From Actimicrobium sp047621665 (GTDB lineage Bacteria > Pseudomonadota > Gammaproteobacteria > Burkholderiales > Burkholderiaceae_D), in NCBI GenBank assembly GCA_047621665.1, contig JBLHMB010000009.1:1-64000 (forward strand): DNA of 64,000 nt, written 5' to 3'. The position numbers were made by a program, and so were the translations under genes. Below, in pieces: positions 34,687-43,095 of this stretch. The notes below the pieces were generated by a model. The model ran no database searches. It worked only from the letters and a program-made list of their open reading frames with translations, and was not told the origin of the DNA. Within the stretch, counting starts at the first letter, position 1. Every line of letters starts with the position of its first letter.

Positions 34687-35435
34687 TGACCGCCGCCAGA
34701 ATTCCGCTGATCCGTGCCGACAAGGTCAACAAGCACTTCGGCCAGTTCCATGTGATCCGCGATGTTTCGTCGGATTTTTATCAGGGCGAAGTGACCGTCA
34801 TCATCGGTGCGTCCGGCTCCGGCAAGTCGACTTTTTTGCGCATGCTGAACCGGCTCGAAACGCATGACAGCGGCACCATCGTCATCGACGGTATCGAACT
34901 CAACGACAACCTCAAGAACATCGATGCGGTCCGACGCGAAGTCGGCATGGTGTTCCAGAGCTTCAATCTGTTTCCGCACTTGAGCGTGCTCGACAACGTC
35001 ACGTTGGCGCCGCGCCGGTTGCGCAACATGACCCGCGCGCAAGCCGATGTGGTCGCGCTCGACTTGCTGGGCAAGGTCGGCCTGGCCGAGCATGCGCACA
35101 AATATCCGCACCAACTGTCGGGCGGGCAGCAGCAGCGCGTGGCGATTGCCCGCTCGCTGGCGATGCAGCCCAAGGTCATGCTGTTTGACGAACCGACCAG
35201 CGCGCTCGATCCGGAAATGATCAAGGAAGTGCTCGATGTGATGAAAGACCTGGCCCGTTCGGGCATGACGATGATTGTCGTCACGCATGAAATGGGTTTC
35301 GCCCGCGAAGTGGCGGATCGGGTGATCTTTTTTGAAAAAGGCGAAATCCTGCATGAAGCAGCGCCGGAAGAATTTTTCGGCGACAGCGGCAACGAGCGCA
35401 TTCGCGCCTTTCTCGGCAAGATCGGTGACACCTGA
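34686..35435 (+). CDS. Amino acid ABC transporter ATP-binding protein
   Basis: 249 aa. Complete ABC ATPase motifs: Walker A GASGSGKST, Q-loop VFQSFNLFPH, signature LSGGQQQRVAIARSLAM, Walker B VMLFDEPTSALDPE and the switch His in VVTHEMGFA. The LFPH and LDPEM variants are those of GlnQ/HisP-type importers. It is the last gene of the SBP-permease-ATPase set next to the AST genes. Confidence 0.92.
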   Translation: MTAARIPLIRADKVNKHFGQFHVIRDVSSDFYQGEVTVIIGASGSGKSTFLRMLNRLETHDSGTIVIDGIELNDNLKNIDAVRREVGMVFQSFNLFPHLSVLDNVTLAPRRLRNMTRAQADVVALDLLGKVGLAEHAHKYPHQLSGGQQQRVAIARSLAMQPKVMLFDEPTSALDPEMIKEVLDVMKDLARSGMTMIVVTHEMGFAREVADRVIFFEKGEILHEAAPEEFFGDSGNERIRAFLGKIGDT

Positions 35436-35514
35436 GCTGCACCAAGCAGCCGTCGCCCGCACCGTACCAACAACAATAAAACAGTACCAACCCTAGCCCC
35501 CTACGGAGAACACC

Positions 35515-36951
35515 ATGCAGTTGAAACGCACTACGCTGAGCACCGCCGTCCTGTTGTCACTGGCCGCCATCTCGCTGCCATCGCAGGCCCAAAGCGCCAA
35601 GGATTTTCAGGAAATGCGCGCTGAAATGCAGCGCATGCGCGCTGAATTGGACGCACTGAAAGCGGCCAAGCCTGCGCTTGCCGCTGCACCTGCACCCGCA
35701 GCAGCCAACACCGAGCTGGCCGATCGCATCGAGCAAGTTGAATTGCGCGCCAAGGATGCCGTCGTCGTTGGCGATATCCCGAACTCGTTCCGTCTGCCGA
35801 ATTCGGAAACCTCGCTGCGTATCTACGGTTTTGCTGAACTGAACATGGTGCATGAATTCCGCGCCGACAATGGCGACAGCGATTACGCCAGCTTCGTACC
35901 GTATTCGCCATTGAACGGTTCGGCCGGTGCCAACCGCAGCGGTCGCACTTACCTCCATGCGCGCACTTCGCGCCTGGGTGTCGAAGCCAGCACGCCGACC
36001 CAGTACGGGCCGATGGGCATCAAGCTCGAAGGCGATTTCAATAATGATCCGCGCACCGGCAATGCGGCCGTATCCGGCACCATCGGCAATATCTACACAC
36101 AGCAGGCAACCAATAGCTACGACTTCCGTCTGCGTCAGGCTTACGGTACCTTCGGCGGTTTGCTGATCGGCCAGACCTGGTCGACCTTCATGGATGTCGA
36201 TAACGCGCCGGAAACCGTCGACTTCAACGGCCCGATCGGTTCGACTTTCATTCGTCAACCAATGATTCGTTATGCCTATCCGACCAAGGATTACGGTACC
36301 TTCACGGTCGCGGCTGAAAACTCGGTCAGCTATGTGCTCGACAAAACCGGTTCGGTCACCACCGCCGGTTTCTCGCGCGTGCCCGATCTGGTCGGTCGCT
36401 GGGACAAGCCATTCGATTTCGGCGCGGTCAGTTTCCGCATGGTGTCGCATGAGCACCGGGTCAATGATGGCGCCGGCATCAATGCATCGCGTCGTGGTTT
36501 TGGTGTCGCTGCGAGCGGCATGTATAAAACGGTCGGCGAAGATTTCCTGACCTGGAACCTGACCGGCGGTACCGGCATCGGCCGCTACTTCAATTACATC
36601 GAAGGCGCGTTCTACGATCCGGCAGCAAACCGCATCCTGATGGAAAAAGCGGTCGGTATTGTGGTCGGTTACCAGATTAAATCGTCACCAAGTTTGCGCT
36701 ACAACATGTCGGTCGGGGCGCAAAAGAACTTTAATAACGAGTACACGGAATTTGCCCATGCCAATGCGCTCGACAGTGGTCGTTACGGTGTCAACCAGTC
36801 GGTCTGGCAAACGCATCTGGGCTTCATCTGGAACCCGGTCAAGAATGTTGATATCGGCTCCGAGTTCGTCTACGGCAAACGCAAGACGCTGGCCGGCGAA
36901 ACCGGCGACATGAGCCGGCTGGACTTTTCGGCGAAGTACAATTTCAACTGA
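35515..36951 (+). CDS. DcaP-type trimeric outer-membrane porin
   Basis: 478 aa with ACGGAGAA before the ATG. Signal sequence ends PSQAQS. An N-terminal coiled coil (residues about 28-50, MRAEMQRMRAELDAL) and Ala/Pro linker precede a beta-barrel that begins LRIYGFAELNMVHEF and ends DFSAKYNFN. This plan matches DcaP-like channels, which take up dicarboxylates and amino acid-like solutes. Downstream of the arginine ABC genes it may provide outer-membrane entry for the same substrates. A terminator follows at 36992. Confidence 0.8.
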   Translation: MQLKRTTLSTAVLLSLAAISLPSQAQSAKDFQEMRAEMQRMRAELDALKAAKPALAAAPAPAAANTELADRIEQVELRAKDAVVVGDIPNSFRLPNSETSLRIYGFAELNMVHEFRADNGDSDYASFVPYSPLNGSAGANRSGRTYLHARTSRLGVEASTPTQYGPMGIKLEGDFNNDPRTGNAAVSGTIGNIYTQQATNSYDFRLRQAYGTFGGLLIGQTWSTFMDVDNAPETVDFNGPIGSTFIRQPMIRYAYPTKDYGTFTVAAENSVSYVLDKTGSVTTAGFSRVPDLVGRWDKPFDFGAVSFRMVSHEHRVNDGAGINASRRGFGVAASGMYKTVGEDFLTWNLTGGTGIGRYFNYIEGAFYDPAANRILMEKAVGIVVGYQIKSSPSLRYNMSVGAQKNFNNEYTEFAHANALDSGRYGVNQSVWQTHLGFIWNPVKNVDIGSEFVYGKRKTLAGETGDMSRLDFSAKYNFN

Positions 36952-36991
36952 TCAGGCGGGTTTTGTAACGGCACCACACTGATTCACACAG

Positions 36992-37018
36992 AGCCTCCGT
37001 TAGCGGGGGCTTTTTTTT
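36992..37018 (+). terminator. Rho-independent terminator after the porin gene
   Basis: AGCCTCCG (36992-36999), loop TTAG, CGGGGGCT (37004-37011) with one G-T pair, then a run of eight T from 37011. It separates the arginine import genes from the glutamate dehydrogenase gene. Confidence 0.85.
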
Positions 37019-37189
37019 ATTTGAGGTTTTATCGTTGCAGTAAGCGCGGGAGCCGGCAAACAAGCTACGGTGAACGCGGTATATTCAAAACAAGAAACGG
37101 CACCACAAGCCCTAGACTCGAGGCCAAACCGCTGCATGCCCGGTCCGTATTCGCCAATTTCTGCTTCACAAGTCACGATTGAGGAATCC

Positions 37190-40100
37190 ATGAACGCTTC
37201 GTCACACGATCTACGCACACAAACCTTGCAACTGGTTCTGGCTCATGCCGGTGAGGCCGGGGCCAATCCGGTGGCCCGCCTTATTGAAGTCTGGCTTGAC
37301 TCGCTGCATGAAGAAGACCTGGCCGGACTGACCCCGCAGAGTCTGGCATCGGCGCTGTGGGAAGCGTTTTCCGGTACGGCACAATGCAATGCCGGTGCCA
37401 GTCAGCTCATCGCCGTCGATTACGCCGAAGAGCACGGCGGCAAGGCCACCGCGCTGCTGATCCTCAATCCCGACATGCCGTATCTGGTCGATTCGATCGT
37501 GATGGCCTTGCGCAAGCAGGGCGTGCGTTCGCGTGCCGTGCTCAATACGGTGCTGTCAGTGCAGCGCGATGCGCACGGCTGCATCACCGGATCGCAATCG
37601 GCGCGCAACGGAGCCGATCCGTTCGAGTCCTACGTGCTATGCCTGTTGTCGGACGCGCTCGACAGCGCCACGCTGGCGGCACTGACTGCGCATATCCGCA
37701 TGGTGACCGGCGATGCCGCCAGCGTGCAGCGCGATGCCGCGATGCTGGAAACGCGCATGACCGGTGTGGCCGCGCTCGCCGCTGCCAACGGCACGGCAGA
37801 GGGCCGTGAAGTGGCCGCCTTCATTGAATGGGCCCGTGATGGCGGTTTCGAAACCTTCGGCTATGCGTATTACCGCGCGCTGCCGGGCCAGCACGAACTG
37901 GTACGCGACCTCAACAGCCGCAGCGGCGTGCTGTGCGATCCACATCATCCGGTCTACGACACTTGCCTGGCCGGGATTCCCGGCGAGTTCGATTTGCTGG
38001 CCAGGCGCAATGACACGCTGTCCATCGTCAAGGCCGATGTGCAGTCGACGCTGCATCGCGACCTGCATCTCGACTTCATCGGCGTGCGCGATATCGATAC
38101 CACCGGCCACCTGCAAGGCGAGCATTGCTTCATCGGCCTGTTCACCCGCGCTGCGGCTGCCACCGCGCTGGGTCGCTTGCCGTTTGCGCGCGGTCGCATC
38201 AAGCAGGTGCTGACATTGGCCGGGGTGCGGCAAAATGGTTTTCGTGCCGAGAAGTTTCTTGAGATCCTCGAATCGCTGCCGCGTACCGAAGCGATGGAAG
38301 CCGATCCGGCCTGGCTGGCGCGCCTGTGCAGCAGCGTCGTGTCGCTCTACAAGCAACCGCGCACGCGCGCCTTTGCGCGCCGCGATGTTTATGACCGGCA
38401 CCTCAATGTGATCCTGTATCTGCCGAGCGAACGCTTCAGCGCCGCGCTGGTCAGGAGCATCACGCAAGAGCTCAAGGTGCACTCGGGCGCGACCGACGTG
38501 CGGGCCGAAACCCAGGTCAGCGACGGCCCGCTGGCACGCATTTATCTGATCGCTACCAGCGCCCGCCGTTTCGATGATCTCGATGCGGCGATCTGCCTGC
38601 CGCTGGTGGCTGCCGTCGAAGGCTGGCATACCACTTTCGACACGCTGGTTGACCGCACCGTCGACACGCAAGTGCGCAACGATCTGCACAAACTGCGTGC
38701 CGCCCTGTCGGTCAATTATGTGGCAGCGACTCCACCGCAAGTGGCTTATCGCGACATCCTCAATTTGCAGCGGGCGGCTGCGGCAGCGCCGGTGACGGTG
38801 CGCATTGATGGCGACAGCACCGATGGCAACCGGGTCAGCATCCGGCTGTTTTCGATCAACAGCGTGCCGGCCCTGTCGATGATTCTGCCGGCGCTGCACA
38901 ATGCCGGCGTCGAGATCGAACGTGAGCAGACCTACAAGGTGCCGGTCACCGATGATGCTGATTATTTCATCACCAGCCTGAGTGTCGATCCGGCCAGCGC
39001 CGCCAAGCTCGGCGATGCCCGCGTGGCCGACGCGGCACAGGAACTGTTCGAAGCCCTTTTCAATGACCAGGCCGAAGACGGGCGCATGAATGGCCTGGCC
39101 ATCGAAGCTGGCTTGCGCCTGCGCGAAGTGCAGGTCATTCGCGCCTATGCGAGTTACTGGCGGCAGGCCGGTTGCCGTTTCAGCTTGCGTTACATCGCCG
39201 ATTGCCTGCGCAAGCAGCCCGGTCATGTGCGCACTCTGGTTGAAAGTTTCCAGCAACGCTTTGATCCTGCCACCAGCGACGTCCAGCGCGCTGCGGGCAG
39301 CGCCGCGCTGTCGGCACTGCGTAGCAACCTGCTTGACGTCAATCACGCCGATACCGAAGACATCCTGCGCAGCATTGCCGACCTGATGCTGGCTACCTTG
39401 CGGACCTCGTATTTCCAGAGCGGTCAGCGCGGCGACACGCTGCTGTTGAAGTTCGATGCCAGCGCGCTGGCCCTGCTGCCCGAGCCGCGTCCGTATCGCG
39501 AAATTTTCGTCTTTGCCCGGCGCTTCGAAGGGGTCCATTTGCGCGGCGGTCCGGTGGCCCGCGGCGGCTTGCGCTGGTCCGACCGGATGGAAGATTACCG
39601 CACTGAAGTGATGGGTCTGGTCAAGGCCCAGATGGTCAAGAATGCGGTCATCGTGCCGGCCGGTGCCAAGGGCGGTTTTGTCTGCAAGATGATGCCCAAG
39701 GACGCGGCGCGCGACATCATCGCGGCCGAAGGCGAAGCCGTCTACCAGTTGTTCATTGCCGGGTTGCTTGATCTGACCGACAACCGCGAGCAGGGCAACA
39801 TCGTGCCGCCGGCCGATACGGTCTGCTACGACAGCGCCGATCCGTATCTGGTGGTGGCCGCTGACAAGGGCACCGCGACCTTCTCCGATATCGCCAACGG
39901 GATTGCAGTGAAGCGCGGCTTCTGGCTTGGCGATGCGTTCGCGTCGGGTGGCTCGAACGGCTACGACCACAAGAAACTCGGCATTACCGCCAAGGGCGCA
40001 TGGGAAGCCGTCAAGCGGCACTTCTACGAAATGGCGCATGACATCAACACCACGCCGATTACGATGGTCGGTGTCGGCGACATGTCTGGCGACGTGTTCG

Positions 40101-41947
40101 GCAACGGCGTGCTGCTGTCGCGCCAGCTCAAGCTGGTCGCCGCCTTCGATCACCGCCACATCTTCATCGACCCGACTCCGGACGTGACGACCTCGTTTGC
40201 CGAACGCCAGCGGCTGTTCGCGCTGCCGCGCTCGTCATGGGACGACTACGACAAATCGCTGATGTCGCAAGGCGGCGGGGTGTGGCCGCGCAGTGCGCGC
40301 AGCATTCCCTTGTCGCCCGAAGCGCGGACCGCGCTCGGCATCGACGCCACCAGCCTGGCACCGGAAGCCTTGCTGCACCAGATCCTGCTGGCACCGGTCG
40401 ATCTGTTCTACAACGGCGGTATCGGCACCTATATCAAGGCCTCGACCGAGAGCCATGAGCAAGTCAAGGATCGCGCCAACGATGCCATCCGGGTCGATGG
40501 CAGGGCGCTGCGCTGCAAGGTCGTGGCCGAAGGCGGCAACCTCGGCGCGACGCAAGCCGGCCGGATCGAATTTGCGATGGCCGGTGGCGCGATCTTCACC
40601 GATGCGATCGATAATTCGGCCGGGGTTGATTGCTCCGACCATGAAGTCAACGTCAAGATCTGGCTTGATACCGAAGTCAATGCCGGCACCCTCGATGCGA
40701 CCCGGCGCAACACGATGCTGACCGAGATCACTGACGATATCGAACGGCTGGTCTTGCGTGACAACACGCTGCAGACCCATTTGCTCACGCGTGAAACCCA
40801 GGCCCAGCAAGACCGCACCGTGCAGGATGCGTATGCCGCGCTGATCACCGAACTCGATGCCGACGGCGTGCTGTCGCGCGAACTGGAACAGCTGCCGGGC
40901 GCGGCCGAACTGGCGCGCCGGCAAGCGCTCGGGCATGGCCTGAGCGCACCGGAACTGGCGGTGGTGATTGCCAACGTCAAGAACCATTTCAAGGCGCTGC
41001 TGGCTAAATCAGCGCTGATCGAGGAAAGCTGGGCGCGCACTGTATTGACGCCGTACTTTCCGCCAGCACTGGTGGCCAGCCGCGATCCGCTGGCCCATCC
41101 GCTGGCCAACGCAATCCTGGCCACGGTGCTGGCCAATGAAGTCGTCAACCGGTGCGGGCCGTTGCAGGTCGGCGCGCTGGCGCGCCAGTTCCGGGTCGGC
41201 AGCACCGAAGTGGTGTGCGCCTGGGCCCGTGCCTGGTCGGCACTGAATCTGGCGCCGCTGTTCGCGACCCTCGACACACATGCACTGACGGTGCCGGTGG
41301 CGGTCTCGAAAGAGATTGACCGTCGTACCCGCGTATTGCAGCAGGCCGTGATGGCCGGTGTGCTGTCGGTGCCGGCCGGGCAGCGCCGCGCCGCGGGCAG
41401 CATGGATGAACTGACTAGCCTGTTTGCCGATGCGGCTGCCGTGCGCACGCTAGTAGGTGACGCCGATCCGGCGCTGGCCGATCAGGACGATAGTCTGCCG
41501 GCTGATTTCGTGGCAGCAGTGCGCAGCCTCGATGCGATCGCCGGCATGGCCGACTTCCTGTTTGCAGCATTGTCGGTGCCGCGTCCGGCCGGCATGAGCC
41601 TGACGGTGTTCCTGCAAGCCGGGATGCAGTTGCGCCGCCAGTCCGGTATCGATCTGCTCGAGCGCGCCTTGACACAACCATCGGCCAGTCCGGCTCAGGA
41701 CGGGTTGCGCAGCCATGCGCTGCAGGCACTGCGGCGGGCCCAGCAACGCTTGCTCACGCAGGTGCTGCCGCGACTGGCGGCAGATCCGGCTGGCGTGATT
41801 GGCGCTGCGATTGCGGCGCTGAACCTGACGCTGCCCCCTGCAGATGCCGGTCTCGAGTCTGCCGTGCTGCAAGCCTGGTCACTGGCCGATGCGGTTGGCG
41901 ATACCGTCGCAGGCACCGTGCCCGCTGCGGTGGCGCGCGCAGCGTGA
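37190..41947 (+). CDS. gdhB: Large NAD-specific glutamate dehydrogenase (GDH-180 type)
   Basis: 1585 aa from ATG 37190 (GAGGA upstream). This giant GDH class has N-terminal ACT-like regulatory regions and a central catalytic domain. Visible landmarks are LILNPDMPYLVDSIVMALRK near the N-terminus, then the catalytic core: HLRGGPVARGGLRWSDR, EVMGLVKAQMVKNAVIVPAGAKGGF (catalytic Lys), GSNGYDHKKLGITAKGAW, VGVGDMSGDVFGNGVLLS (NAD site) and VVAEGGNLGATQAGR. It turns glutamate into 2-oxoglutarate and ammonia. Position between the AST genes and astE fits disposal of glutamate made from arginine. It overlaps astE by four bases. Confidence 0.93.
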   Translation: MNASSHDLRTQTLQLVLAHAGEAGANPVARLIEVWLDSLHEEDLAGLTPQSLASALWEAFSGTAQCNAGASQLIAVDYAEEHGGKATALLILNPDMPYLVDSIVMALRKQGVRSRAVLNTVLSVQRDAHGCITGSQSARNGADPFESYVLCLLSDALDSATLAALTAHIRMVTGDAASVQRDAAMLETRMTGVAALAAANGTAEGREVAAFIEWARDGGFETFGYAYYRALPGQHELVRDLNSRSGVLCDPHHPVYDTCLAGIPGEFDLLARRNDTLSIVKADVQSTLHRDLHLDFIGVRDIDTTGHLQGEHCFIGLFTRAAAATALGRLPFARGRIKQVLTLAGVRQNGFRAEKFLEILESLPRTEAMEADPAWLARLCSSVVSLYKQPRTRAFARRDVYDRHLNVILYLPSERFSAALVRSITQELKVHSGATDVRAETQVSDGPLARIYLIATSARRFDDLDAAICLPLVAAVEGWHTTFDTLVDRTVDTQVRNDLHKLRAALSVNYVAATPPQVAYRDILNLQRAAAAAPVTVRIDGDSTDGNRVSIRLFSINSVPALSMILPALHNAGVEIEREQTYKVPVTDDADYFITSLSVDPASAAKLGDARVADAAQELFEALFNDQAEDGRMNGLAIEAGLRLREVQVIRAYASYWRQAGCRFSLRYIADCLRKQPGHVRTLVESFQQRFDPATSDVQRAAGSAALSALRSNLLDVNHADTEDILRSIADLMLATLRTSYFQSGQRGDTLLLKFDASALALLPEPRPYREIFVFARRFEGVHLRGGPVARGGLRWSDRMEDYRTEVMGLVKAQMVKNAVIVPAGAKGGFVCKMMPKDAARDIIAAEGEAVYQLFIAGLLDLTDNREQGNIVPPADTVCYDSADPYLVVAADKGTATFSDIANGIAVKRGFWLGDAFASGGSNGYDHKKLGITAKGAWEAVKRHFYEMAHDINTTPITMVGVGDMSGDVFGNGVLLSRQLKLVAAFDHRHIFIDPTPDVTTSFAERQRLFALPRSSWDDYDKSLMSQGGGVWPRSARSIPLSPEARTALGIDATSLAPEALLHQILLAPVDLFYNGGIGTYIKASTESHEQVKDRANDAIRVDGRALRCKVVAEGGNLGATQAGRIEFAMAGGAIFTDAIDNSAGVDCSDHEVNVKIWLDTEVNAGTLDATRRNTMLTEITDDIERLVLRDNTLQTHLLTRETQAQQDRTVQDAYAALITELDADGVLSRELEQLPGAAELARRQALGHGLSAPELAVVIANVKNHFKALLAKSALIEESWARTVLTPYFPPALVASRDPLAHPLANAILATVLANEVVNRCGPLQVGALARQFRVGSTEVVCAWARAWSALNLAPLFATLDTHALTVPVAVSKEIDRRTRVLQQAVMAGVLSVPAGQRRAAGSMDELTSLFADAAAVRTLVGDADPALADQDDSLPADFVAAVRSLDAIAGMADFLFAALSVPRPAGMSLTVFLQAGMQLRRQSGIDLLERALTQPSASPAQDGLRSHALQALRRAQQRLLTQVLPRLAADPAGVIGAAIAALNLTLPPADAGLESAVLQAWSLADAVGDTVAGTVPAAVARAA

Positions 41948-42921
41948 CCTTGTCACCCACCATCGCGGCGCTGGCCGCTGCCGATTTCAGCGGCATCGTG
42001 CCGCACTTTATCGCTGCCGGTTTTGCCGTCAGCGAACCGGCTGCCGGTGTCGTGCAGATCGTCGGCGACCCGTCCCGTGCCAGCGTGCTGTTGTCGGTCG
42101 GCGTGCATGGCGACGAAACTGCCCCGATCGAATTGCTGGCGCAGTTGCTCGATGCGCTGGCCCGCCAGCCGCACCAACTGGCGGTCAACCTGATGATAGT
42201 GGTCGGCAATATTGCCGCGATCCGGCAAGCGCGGCGCTTCATCGAGGTCGATCTGAACCGCTTGTTCTGTCGCGAGCGCGGGTTGCTGTCGGCGGTAGCC
42301 GAAGCCGCGCGTGCCGACGAGCTGATGCTGGCCAGTCGCACGTTTTTCAAACGCGCTGCAGGACCGCGTCTGCACCTCGATCTGCACACGGCGATCCGGG
42401 GCTCGCTCTATCCGACCTTCGCGATGATCCCGCACGGTATTGCCGCGACCGACCGGCAGGCGCTCATTGCCCTGCTGGGACATGCCGGGATTGCCGCCGT
42501 CATCCTCAATCGCAGTGCGGCCAGCACTTTCAGTGCCTACACCGCTGCCCAGTTCGGGGCGACCAGTGCCACGGTCGAGCTGGGCCAGGTCAGTGCGCTG
42601 GGCGACAACGATCCCGCGTGTTTCGCCGCCGCCGCGGCGACGCTGGCGCGAACCCTGCGTGGTGAGGCCGCGCCGGCCATCCTGCAAGTGCCGCTGGTGT
42701 TCGAGGTCGTGCAGGAAATCATCAAGCGTAGCGAAGCATTCCGGATGTCGTTTGATGGCAGCACGCCCAACTTCACGGCTTTGCCGCGCGACGCGCTCAT
42801 TGCGACTGATGGCGCACTCGAGTATCGGGTCGGGCATGATGAAGAACAGGTCGTGTTTCCGAATCCGTCGGTGCGCATTGGTTTTCGTGCGGGGTTGATG
42901 GTGGTGCGGCGCGACGCCTAG
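41944..42921 (+). CDS. astE: Succinylglutamate desuccinylase
   Basis: 325 aa, GTG start inside the end of the gdh gene (GTGA overlap). Zinc carboxypeptidase-like fold: SVGVHGDETAPIELL supplies zinc His and Glu, LHLDLHTAIRGS supplies a second zinc His, and EVDLNRLF carries substrate-binding Arg. It hydrolyses N-succinylglutamate to succinate and glutamate, last AST step, directly feeding the upstream glutamate dehydrogenase. It is separated from aruFG-astDB by the transporter, porin and gdh genes. Confidence 0.92.
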   Translation: MTLSPTIAALAAADFSGIVPHFIAAGFAVSEPAAGVVQIVGDPSRASVLLSVGVHGDETAPIELLAQLLDALARQPHQLAVNLMIVVGNIAAIRQARRFIEVDLNRLFCRERGLLSAVAEAARADELMLASRTFFKRAAGPRLHLDLHTAIRGSLYPTFAMIPHGIAATDRQALIALLGHAGIAAVILNRSAASTFSAYTAAQFGATSATVELGQVSALGDNDPACFAAAAATLARTLRGEAAPAILQVPLVFEVVQEIIKRSEAFRMSFDGSTPNFTALPRDALIATDGALEYRVGHDEEQVVFPNPSVRIGFRAGLMVVRRDA

Positions 42922-43021
42922 AGCTTTATCCAGACGTCGTTACGAATAATCTGAAATAGGCTGGTCGCGCGCGAGGCACGACAAACCGTGCTCACCCTAC
43001 CAATTGAGCACGTGACTGTCT

Positions 43022-43058
43022 CATCCGGTGCAATACCCGCAGGGCATTGCACCGGATG
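43022..43058. repeat. Near-perfect 37-bp palindrome (copy A of a dispersed family)
   Basis: CATCCGGTGCAAT (43022-43034) pairs with ATTGCACCGGATG (43046-43058), and the centre adds CCC/GGG. It lies between the convergent astE and peptidase genes and could act as a bidirectional terminator. Related copies are at 45328-45358 and, inverted and diverged, 48067-48096. Confidence 0.75.
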
Positions 43059-43095
43059 CGCCGGTCACCGTCGCCATTGCCGATGACCTACCGTG

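Noticed and set aside
37637..40159. 840-codon open frame on the minus strand
   Set aside because: It lies wholly inside the glutamate dehydrogenase gene, has no ribosome binding site or recognisable domain, and arises from the GC-rich codon pattern of the real gene.
42950..43015. tRNA gene
   Set aside because: Only a D-arm-like segment is present; no acceptor stem, anticodon arm or T arm can be formed.
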